From Chlorobiota bacterium (GTDB lineage: Bacteria > Bacteroidota > Bacteroidia > Bacteroidales > JAADGE01): a stretch of DNA of 6,247 bases. Location: the NCBI GenBank assembly GCA_030592825.1, contig JAUVIG010000230.1, positions 1 through 6,247 on the forward strand, written 5' to 3'. Shown here in pieces: positions 1-5,564 of this stretch (position 1 is the stretch's first letter; each line of letters opens with the position of its first letter). The translations under genes and the position numbers were made by a program. Below the pieces are notes generated by a model that saw only the letters and a list, made by a program, of their open reading frames with translations, was not told the DNA's origin and did no database searches.

Positions 1-34
1 AAAAAATAAACGTTTTAGAGCCTTAAAGTTTATT
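1..34 (-). terminator. Possible weak terminator after the outer-membrane barrel gene
   Basis: Read on the minus strand, a 7-bp inverted repeat AATAAAC/GTTTATT (positions 28-34 and 5-11) encloses a further TTTA/TAAA pairing (24-27 with 14-17), and the last arm runs into a T-run that reaches the window edge. It lies 26 bases beyond the stop codon of the barrel gene, where a terminator would be expected. The stem is almost entirely A/T and has a 2-nt bulge, so it would be weak, and the T-tract is cut by the end of the window. The remainder of positions 1-59 shows no coding or RNA signal. Confidence 0.3.
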
Positions 35-59
35 ATACTATTATCAATATAATATATTT

Positions 60-1448
60 CTAAAAACTATACTTCAATTTCAACATAAACATATTATAGT
101 CTGATAGATTTGCAAACATATTAGTCCCTTTACCGTCAAAAATTACTGTTGATAATGATATTTCAGCATTGTCGGTTGCTTGGTAAGAAATTTCAGGTGT
201 ATATATAAGGGCATAATTATTTCCTGTATCTTCCCAATCTGAAACAATAAATCCACCTGCAAGAGGCCTGAGTTTTAATTTTTCATCAAAAAATTTCTTT
301 TCGTATCCAATCATAAAATAATCATTTAAAGCTTCTGTTCCTCTTTCGTGAATAAATCCATGCAAGTATTGGAAATTAAGGTATGAACCGTCTCCAAAAG
401 TATAATCTGCACCTACCACAAATTTAATATAAGCTTTGTTTTCAAGTACAGTTGTGTCAAGAATGGTCATCTCTACAGGTGTTGACGGAGGATAAAGTGC
501 TGATAAGTCGGTTGTCATATTTACGTTGTTTTCAGGTAAAAATGCGGCTGCTTCTGCCCAAACACCGACACTGCCAATGCTTCCCGCCAAGTCAGCTCCG
601 AAAATATGAATGCGTGTAAATTCAAGTTGTGAATTAATATTTATACCGCCTGTCATATCAACGGGTATAAACGTATTGTATGTTGCAATCGGCATTCCGT
701 CTCTTCCCCAAACATAGCTTAATGAAAAATCGAAACCGGCAGCAAAGCCTTTGAATTTAAATCCGGCAGTTGAACTTTCTTCAAGATTATATCTCGGAGT
801 AAGTAATGAATCAGACATTCCCATTAATATCATTCCTTCGGGCAATTCCATAGTAGGATTTAAGGCATTTGCAAAAATACCAACCGGCATATTAACCGGT
901 TGAAAGAAAGGCACAAAAACAGCTTGAACCGAAAATTCATTATTCAGATAATAAGTCATATTAATTGCATCTGAACCTCTGTGTCGTCCGAAATCTAAAA
1001 TATCTTCCAAGTCATAAGGATTAAGGTTGTCGGTTGGGTTTAGTTTATCGGCAGTTCCCCATGCGATCCGTTGTCTGCCTATTTTTATGTCAAGATTTTT
1101 GAATAAAAACCCGTAAAGTTCAACATAAGCTTCTCTCAATTCTATATTATAAGGGTCGATAATACCTTTGTTGTAAAGGTCTGCGGAACTTGCATATTGA
1201 GGTAAACCGATATTTCTTAACCAAACATCACTGTAAAATTTTGAATTATCTGTAATTGATTTATTCAATTTTAAGCTTAATCTGCTTTCATTCCAAGCCC
1301 AATCATTAAGTTCGTTGAGTAAAAAACGTTGGTCAGTTAAGAAATCGCCCGATAATTTTATTTTATTGTCGGCTTCTTGTGCATTTGCAATATTTGTACT
1401 GATTATAATCACCATAAACATTGCGAAAATTAAATTAATTCGTTTCAT
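60..1448 (-). CDS. Outer-membrane beta-barrel protein, DUF1302-like
   Basis: The 462-residue product starts with a Sec signal peptide: basic MKR, a hydrophobic stretch to about residue 18, and a likely cleavage at ANA|Q (23/24). The rest is rich in alternating hydrophobic/polar segments with Gly, Tyr and Asn turns and ends in ...LKLKYSF. A C-terminal Phe preceded by alternating residues is the usual signal for insertion by the BAM machinery, so the protein should be a beta-barrel in the outer membrane. Residues 124-144 (GRQRIAWGTAD, then NPTDNLNP) resemble the conserved early strand of DUF1302-like barrels, where a GRQ..W/G segment is followed by NP-D. In other bacteria such proteins are often encoded with LolA-like proteins and RND/MMPL exporters; a LolA-like gene is present upstream here. 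The start is supported by the signal peptide and by an ATGA overlap with the upstream glycosyltransferase. The substrate is unknown. Membership of another porin-like family is possible; that it is a signal-bearing barrel is firm. Confidence 0.8.
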   Translation of the reverse strand: MKRINLIFAMFMVIIISTNIANAQEADNKIKLSGDFLTDQRFLLNELNDWAWNESRLSLKLNKSITDNSKFYSDVWLRNIGLPQYASSADLYNKGIIDPYNIELREAYVELYGFLFKNLDIKIGRQRIAWGTADKLNPTDNLNPYDLEDILDFGRHRGSDAINMTYYLNNEFSVQAVFVPFFQPVNMPVGIFANALNPTMELPEGMILMGMSDSLLTPRYNLEESSTAGFKFKGFAAGFDFSLSYVWGRDGMPIATYNTFIPVDMTGGININSQLEFTRIHIFGADLAGSIGSVGVWAEAAAFLPENNVNMTTDLSALYPPSTPVEMTILDTTVLENKAYIKFVVGADYTFGDGSYLNFQYLHGFIHERGTEALNDYFMIGYEKKFFDEKLKLRPLAGGFIVSDWEDTGNNYALIYTPEISYQATDNAEISLSTVIFDGKGTNMFANLSDYNMFMLKLKYSF

Positions 1449-2137
1449 TTTTTTAGATTTTTATATATTTTATTTTTAATTCTTTTAGTTATTAAGTCAA
1501 AATTTTTAAAAGCAGTCAGAGCTATTTGATGTCCTTCTTTTATAAGTTCTTTTATTGCTTCCGGTCTTGTTGTTTTATCAAACTTCGTAGGATGTTTTAA
1601 ACCGTCCAGCATTACATATTTTACTTTTTTGCTTTCCGATTGATAATACAGGTTGATCAGCGTTTCTACGCCAAATCTTGAATGTTTCATTTTATTGACA
1701 ATGGGTAATATGTCTTTTTTCAATAAAGAACGTTCACCTGTAAATGATTTAAAAGGATTAATGCTGTAATTAATCAGAGTTTCGGTTGCTTGTCCGAGTA
1801 CCATATCTGCTTCATTTATAAACACAGGTGTTAATAATTGAGCAAAATGTTCTTCTGTAAGGTTTGATAAATCTGCATCAATGAATGTAATTATTTCACC
1901 TGTTGCATTCTCAATACCGGTAGCCATTGCAAATCCTTTCCCTTTATTTTTCGGCAGAGAAATATATTTCAGATTATGCAAATCAGTAAGTTCATTTACG
2001 ATTTCATCAGTTTTGTCTGTTGAGCCGTCGTTTACAACAATGACTTCATTGAAAAAAAAATCCGTTACGATGTTGATTACTTCCTTTATTGTTTCTTCTT
2101 CGTTATAAACACATATTATTGCTGTAGTTTTCATCAT
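1445..2137 (-). CDS. Soluble family 2 glycosyltransferase (GT-A fold)
   Basis: The 230-residue protein has the standard GT2 pattern: an N-terminal nucleotide-binding strand leading to VYNEE (10-14), VNDGSTD (35-41), the KNKGKG turn (63-68), and DADLSNL (87-93), whose D87/D89 form the DxD motif that binds metal and nucleotide-sugar. TGER (133-136) and RFGVET (154-159) match the acceptor/catalytic region of small soluble GT2 enzymes related to dolichyl-phosphate-sugar synthases, with E158 a candidate base. No transmembrane segment is visible, and the basic C-terminus (from about 211) could hold it at the inner membrane. It presumably transfers a sugar from a nucleotide or similar donor to a lipid or other acceptor; neither is identifiable. 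The start overlaps the upstream patatin stop by 4 nt (ATGA). A second ATG directly follows (2134), so the protein may lack the first Met. Its own stop overlaps the start of the barrel gene by 4 nt, implying translational coupling. Confidence 0.85.
   Translation of the reverse strand: MMKTTAIICVYNEEETIKEVINIVTDFFFNEVIVVNDGSTDKTDEIVNELTDLHNLKYISLPKNKGKGFAMATGIENATGEIITFIDADLSNLTEEHFAQLLTPVFINEADMVLGQATETLINYSINPFKSFTGERSLLKKDILPIVNKMKHSRFGVETLINLYYQSESKKVKYVMLDGLKHPTKFDKTTRPEAIKELIKEGHQIALTAFKNFDLITKRIKNKIYKNLKK
1446..1454 (-). promoter_or_regulatory. A-rich translation start context (A7 then TG) of the barrel gene
   Basis: The start codon is read as AAAAAAATG with no Shine-Dalgarno sequence upstream. 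The same A-run encodes the terminal Lys-Lys of the glycosyltransferase, so it serves both genes. A-rich leaders are the usual initiation context in Bacteroidota. The identical 9-mer precedes the glycosyltransferase and the LolA-like gene. Confidence 0.5.
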
Positions 2138-3009
2138 TTTTTTGAATTAATATATTTTGAAATTTCTTTACTTCCGGCATCTTCTCCGATTTTTATAAGT
2201 TTATCTGCTTTATAAAAATCAAAACTGTTTGATGTATCATGAGGAATGTTAATAAGAATATCCGGTTTAAATTTTTCAACATTTTGTTTTGCCAGTTTAT
2301 GAACCATTGCAGATGTTGTGGCAGTTAAAAGAGAAAAATATCCCAAACTGTGCTTATCTCCGGAACTGATTACTCTGCTGATACTCTTGATTAAACTGCG
2401 AAGTTTATAAGAATTTGAATTTTTTTCTTTTGTGCTAATTGATTTATCTTCAATTTTCTTTTTTTCTCCGTATAAATTTACAACAACAAGAATATCATTT
2501 TCGTTCCGTTTTACATGTTCAACAGGCACAGGATTTAATACACCGCCGTCAACCAAGATGGTATTTTTGTATTTTACCGGTGTAAAAATGGCCGGGATAG
2601 CTACCGAAGCTCTGATGGCTTCATAAAAACTGCCTGATGTAAACACTACCTCTTTTTCATTTAAAATATCAGTTGCAACAGCTGCAAACGGAATATTCAT
2701 TTTTTCTATGGGCATATCAGGAATAAATGTTTTCATTTTTTTAAAAACTTTCTCTCCTTTTAACAGTCCGTGTGACGAAACCGTCAAATCCATAAGCCCC
2801 CATACAGCTCTCTTATTTAATGTCTTAACCCAATCGGTATATTCGGGTAATTTACCCATAGCATACAATCCGCCGATAAACGAACCGATTGATGAACCGG
2901 AAACAGATGATATATAAAAACCATGTTTTTTTAACTCATTAATAACTCCTATGTGAGCAAGGCCTGTTGAACCTCCGCTTGATAAGACTAATGCAACTGA
3001 TTTTTCCAT
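2134..3009 (-). CDS. RssA-like patatin phospholipase, second copy, altered oxyanion loop
   Basis: This 291-residue protein has the patatin Ser-Asp dyad architecture: nucleophile elbow GSSIG (38-42, Ser40) and DGG (154-156, Asp154). The C-terminal segment DILINIPHDTSNSFDF (from about 250) resembles the tail of E. coli RssA. The family hydrolyses acyl esters of membrane lipids; no signal peptide is seen, so it is probably cytoplasmic or membrane-associated. It aligns without gaps to the upstream copy over the first 176 residues, at roughly 60% identity by hand count. The two diverge in a Lys/Ser-rich segment (about 180-225). In the oxyanion loop it reads SGGSTG (11-16) where the other copy reads GGAARG, so the conserved Arg is Thr15. 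This might lower or change activity, although the catalytic dyad is intact. The start is placed where homology begins and lies 22 nt inside the end of the preceding gene. The stop overlaps the glycosyltransferase start. Confidence 0.88.
   Translation of the reverse strand: MEKSVALVLSSGGSTGLAHIGVINELKKHGFYISSVSGSSIGSFIGGLYAMGKLPEYTDWVKTLNKRAVWGLMDLTVSSHGLLKGEKVFKKMKTFIPDMPIEKMNIPFAAVATDILNEKEVVFTSGSFYEAIRASVAIPAIFTPVKYKNTILVDGGVLNPVPVEHVKRNENDILVVVNLYGEKKKIEDKSISTKEKNSNSYKLRSLIKSISRVISSGDKHSLGYFSLLTATTSAMVHKLAKQNVEKFKPDILINIPHDTSNSFDFYKADKLIKIGEDAGSKEISKYINSKK
2135..2143 (-). promoter_or_regulatory. A-rich translation start context (A7 then TG) of the glycosyltransferase
   Basis: The glycosyltransferase start is read as AAAAAAATGATG. 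The A-run also encodes the final Lys-Lys of the upstream patatin, and TGA of that gene lies inside the ATGATG. Initiation therefore probably depends on ribosomes ending the patatin, in place of a Shine-Dalgarno sequence. Confidence 0.5.
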
Positions 3010-3890
3010 ACTAATTTATTTTTGTAATTATTAATACTTTCTTTTACCGCCAGTTTTCCGGCTTCAATCAATTCTTCGGCTTTAAAAAAATCAAATGTAC
3101 CGGCAGAATGACGTGAAATGCTTATTAGTATTTCGGGGTTATATTTTTCGATATTCATAATTGATAAACTATGAGTAAGTAAACCGGTTGATTTATTTAA
3201 TAATGTAAAATAATTTAGCTTCGTCTTATTGTTTTTTGGCAATATTTCATTTAATTTGTTTTTAAATTCTTTGATTTTTTGCTTATAAACAGAGTTTTTT
3301 CTTTTTTCATCTTCTTTGTTTATCATCGGCTTGTCATAAGGGATATTCGCATTTACATAAGAAGCGATTAAAATATCTCCCTCTGTTCGCTTAACACGAT
3401 TTAAGGGAATAGGATTAACAACACCTCCGTCAACTAATACAATATTGCCTTTTTTAGCAGGTGTAAAAATTGTCGGTATTGCAACTGAAGCTCTTACTGC
3501 ATCATATATACTGCCTTTGGTAAATACTACTTCTTTCATATTTGTGATGTCGGCGGCAACAGCTATATAAGGTATTTTAAGGTCTTCAATGTTTTTGTCC
3601 GGAAAAAATGATTTCATTTTATTAAAAACTCTGTCTCCTTTTATTAAACCTTGTGAGCTTAATGTAAAATCAATAAGACTGAATACCTCTTTTTTATCTA
3701 ATGTTAAAATCCATTCTTTATATTCCTGTAATTTATCCATTGCATACATTGCGGCAATAAAAGCACCCATAGAATTTCCCGCAATAGATTTTATTTCAAA
3801 ACCTTGTTTTTCGAGTTCTTCAATAACTCCGATATGTGCAAGCCCTCTTGCTGCACCACCTGATAATACTAATGCTGTTGCTTGTTTCAT
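2988..3890 (-). CDS. RssA-like patatin phospholipase, first copy
   Basis: From the chosen start the product has 300 residues with a complete patatin signature: oxyanion loop GGAARG (11-16), LAHIGV, nucleophile elbow GNSMG (38-42, Ser40) and DGG (154-156, Asp154). RASVAIP (133-139) and the tail segment PEILISISRHSAGTFDF (from 252) match the layout of RssA-type patatins. Predicted activity is acyl-ester hydrolysis of a phospholipid or other lipid; the substrate is not identifiable. A Lys-rich, low-conservation linker spans about 181-224. An in-frame ATG at 3920 would add MPGFFKTLFI, but that codon lies inside the right-hand stem of the upstream hairpin on the transcript, the extension has no counterpart in the paralogue, and the family normally begins a few residues before the ALVLSGG strand, so ATG 3890 is preferred. 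The 3' end runs 22 nt into the next patatin gene in another frame. It is the first gene after the 108-nt gap, so it may have its own promoter there. Confidence 0.9.
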   Translation of the reverse strand: MKQATALVLSGGAARGLAHIGVIEELEKQGFEIKSIAGNSMGAFIAAMYAMDKLQEYKEWILTLDKKEVFSLIDFTLSSQGLIKGDRVFNKMKSFFPDKNIEDLKIPYIAVAADITNMKEVVFTKGSIYDAVRASVAIPTIFTPAKKGNIVLVDGGVVNPIPLNRVKRTEGDILIASYVNANIPYDKPMINKEDEKRKNSVYKQKIKEFKNKLNEILPKNNKTKLNYFTLLNKSTGLLTHSLSIMNIEKYNPEILISISRHSAGTFDFFKAEELIEAGKLAVKESINNYKNKLVWKNQLH

Positions 3891-3905
3891 TATAAATAAT
3901 GTTTT

Positions 3906-3974
3906 AAAAAAGCCCGGCATTTTTATTATGGAAGTTTAACTAAAATATACTATAAATTAAATAACCGGGCTTTT
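3906..3974 (-). terminator. GC-rich inverted repeat with T-tract and 47-nt loop
   Basis: A perfect 10-bp inverted repeat (AAAAGCCCGG at 3908-3917, CCGGGCTTTT at 3965-3974) stands out in an otherwise AT-rich gap. On the minus strand the second arm ends in six Ts (3906-3911), as in an intrinsic terminator for the LolA-like gene, whose stop codon is 24 nt upstream. The 47-nt loop is much longer than in a normal terminator. It has no clear internal stem, and the second arm reaches to within 18 nt of the preferred patatin start. It could act as a partial terminator, a processing or stability element, or a bidirectional signal: the plus-strand reading also ends in TTTT. Confidence 0.5.
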
Positions 3975-3998
3975 ATTAATACACTTGAATTAATACTA

Positions 3999-4739
3999 CT
4001 AAAATGCTTGTTTTAATTTTCTTACGGTAAATTCATCATCAGTTAAACCTGCATCATATTTTACATTTGACATAATCATTTTTGTTGTATGTTTTTTCTT
4101 TAAATCTGTCATAGTCATTTCCTGAGCATTCCAATATTTTCCAATTTTTTTGTAAACAGATTTACCTTCTTTTACTTTGTTATTTCCTTTATCATAGAAC
4201 TCTGCCGAAATTGGATAAAAATGTGTTTTATGAACTTTCATAATAACTTTTGAATATTCTGATTTGACAGATTTGGGTTTTAGCTCTAAAACATAGGCAT
4301 TTGCTTCTGTTTTCAGTAACTTTGGCGTATATTTTTCAGAATTTGGTTTTGCCTCCATATCATCATAAGTAAAATCGGTTCCGGCAAATTTTGTATTTTT
4401 AACATGCGATGCAATCCTGCGTTCTTTCCCAAAAGCAGGCATGTATAAATACATTACATCATTTGGCAATGATAAAACTGCAATGCCTGCTTGAGAAGAC
4501 GGTGCGGTAAATCGAAATATTCGTTTATCTGTACCTTTTTGAATGATAGTTGCTTCTCGTATTTTTTGCTTTCCTGCTTTGTCGATTAATATAATTTTTG
4601 TTTTCCCTGACATGTCTTTAGGTGAATACATTACATCGTCCATTTTCTTTAAAATGATGTTTGCATCTTGTGCGTTTGCACTAAATCCTGCAATAAGGAA
4701 TAATGCACTAACTAATACTGATAATTTAATTGTTTTCAT
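3999..4739 (-). CDS. Periplasmic LolA-like outer-membrane lipoprotein-sorting family protein
   Basis: The 246-residue protein carries a signal peptide with likely cleavage at ANA|QD (23/24). No Cys follows the cleavage site, so it is periplasmic and not a lipoprotein. The mature part is a run of antiparallel strands as in the LolA/LolB half-barrel, with family landmarks such as LYMPAFGKERRIA (98-110) and FAGTDFTYDDME (118-129). These belong to the LolA-like group annotated as 'outer membrane lipoprotein-sorting protein', which is distinct from true LolA and commonly sits beside RND/MMPL exporters and outer-membrane barrels. A role in carrying a lipid or lipidated product across the periplasm fits both the family and the neighbours, but the cargo is not known. 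It starts 21 nt after the acyltransferase with the AAAAAAATG context, so it is probably co-transcribed with it. A hairpin follows the stop. Confidence 0.82.
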   Translation of the reverse strand: MKTIKLSVLVSALFLIAGFSANAQDANIILKKMDDVMYSPKDMSGKTKIILIDKAGKQKIREATIIQKGTDKRIFRFTAPSSQAGIAVLSLPNDVMYLYMPAFGKERRIASHVKNTKFAGTDFTYDDMEAKPNSEKYTPKLLKTEANAYVLELKPKSVKSEYSKVIMKVHKTHFYPISAEFYDKGNNKVKEGKSVYKKIGKYWNAQEMTMTDLKKKHTTKMIMSNVKYDAGLTDDEFTVRKLKQAF

Positions 4740-4745
4740 TTTTTT
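4737..4745 (-). promoter_or_regulatory. A-rich translation start context (A7 then TG) of the LolA-like gene
   Basis: The third instance of AAAAAAATG in this window. Here the A-run lies in a 21-nt noncoding gap and does not overlap a stop codon, which suggests the run is selected for initiation and not merely for coding Lys-Lys. Confidence 0.45.
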
Positions 4746-4760
4746 AAAATTTATTTGTTA

Positions 4761-5564
4761 TTAATTTAATTTATATACTTGGCTTCTTACTTTTTGTGCC
4801 CATTCTGTATGTGATAAGGATTTATCAAAAACATTGTGTGAAATTGGCTTTCCTATTTTAACTTTAATTGATTTCCCTTTTTTCTTAAACATTTCCCTTG
4901 GAAAGAGAACTAATTCAATTTTGAATTTAATTTTGAATATTTGCCTGAAAAAATATATCGTATAAAACAGATTTGAATTTCTTCCGTGAAATCTGATTGG
5001 AACTACATCTCTTTGGTTAGTAACAGCTTTTGTAATAAAACTCTTCTTCCAAGATTTATCTTGTATCTTAAATTTATAAAAGCGTGAAACCAAGCCAAAA
5101 GGGAAATGTATAATTGGGATATCAGATGCAAATACTTTATTTAATTCGATAAAATATTTTTTTGGGTTTTTACCGAATACACTTACATTAGCAATTATTG
5201 ACCGTAAATTGGGTATAAACATTAATGCTTCGTTACCGATGATTTTTATTTGTTTGTATTTATTGCCGATAACATTTGTTAGTATTATACCGTCTAATAA
5301 TCCAAACGGATGATTAGCGACAAAAATACATTTCCCGTTTTCAGGTAAATTTTCTTTTCCTTCAATTTCAATTTTAATATCAAGTTCTTCCAAAAATTTT
5401 GTCATAAAATCAATACCGTCATAATCAGAACATTTGTTAATAGTTCTGTTTAATTCCTTCTGTCTGAATATTTTGATAATAACTTTAATAACAAAATTCG
5501 GTAAACTTTTCAAAAATTTTGAATCAGAATTTTTTATGATATGTGAAATATTGATGCTGTTCAT
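4761..5564 (-). CDS. PlsC-fold lysophospholipid/N-acyltransferase-like protein, second copy
   Basis: A full-length 267-residue member of the glycerolipid acyltransferase superfamily, close to the Bacteroidota group related to putative hemolysins and to the O-acyltransferases of ornithine/glycine lipid synthesis. The active-site motif is NHPFGLLD (84-91): His85 and Asp91 are separated by five residues where canonical PlsC has four. A second motif, FPFGLVSR (154-161), corresponds to the FPxG acyl-acceptor block, and a later VVP (187-189) fits the last conserved block. It would transfer an acyl chain from acyl-ACP or acyl-CoA to a lyso-lipid or aminolipid at the inner membrane. There is no clear transmembrane helix. 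An N-terminal basic-hydrophobic stretch (about 14-34) and a Lys-rich surface suggest peripheral membrane binding. The start overlaps the upstream paralogue's stop by one nucleotide (TAATG), so the two are translationally coupled. Hand alignment gives about 159 identities in 227 positions with that paralogue. Confidence 0.85.
   Translation of the reverse strand: MNSINISHIIKNSDSKFLKSLPNFVIKVIIKIFRQKELNRTINKCSDYDGIDFMTKFLEELDIKIEIEGKENLPENGKCIFVANHPFGLLDGIILTNVIGNKYKQIKIIGNEALMFIPNLRSIIANVSVFGKNPKKYFIELNKVFASDIPIIHFPFGLVSRFYKFKIQDKSWKKSFITKAVTNQRDVVPIRFHGRNSNLFYTIYFFRQIFKIKFKIELVLFPREMFKKKGKSIKVKIGKPISHNVFDKSLSHTEWAQKVRSQVYKLN

Noticed and set aside
60..1448. Barrel gene as a TonB-dependent receptor or SusC-like protein
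   Set aside because: At 462 residues it is far too short, and no plug domain or TonB box is visible.
2134..3890. Patatins as anti-phage effectors (CapV-like in CBASS)
   Set aside because: No CD-NTase, sensor or other defence gene is present, the architecture is RssA-like, and the neighbours are envelope lipid genes.
3891..3920. N-terminal extension of the first patatin from ATG 3920
   Set aside because: The extension sits in a hairpin arm, is absent from the paralogue and the RssA layout, and is not needed for the fold. It is not fully excluded because an A-run precedes that ATG.
3942..3949. Possible Bacteroidota -7 promoter element (minus strand TATATTTT, similar to TAnnTTTG) in the gap before the patatins
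   Set aside because: No TTG-type -33 element is found at the right distance, and such AT-rich octamers are expected by chance here.
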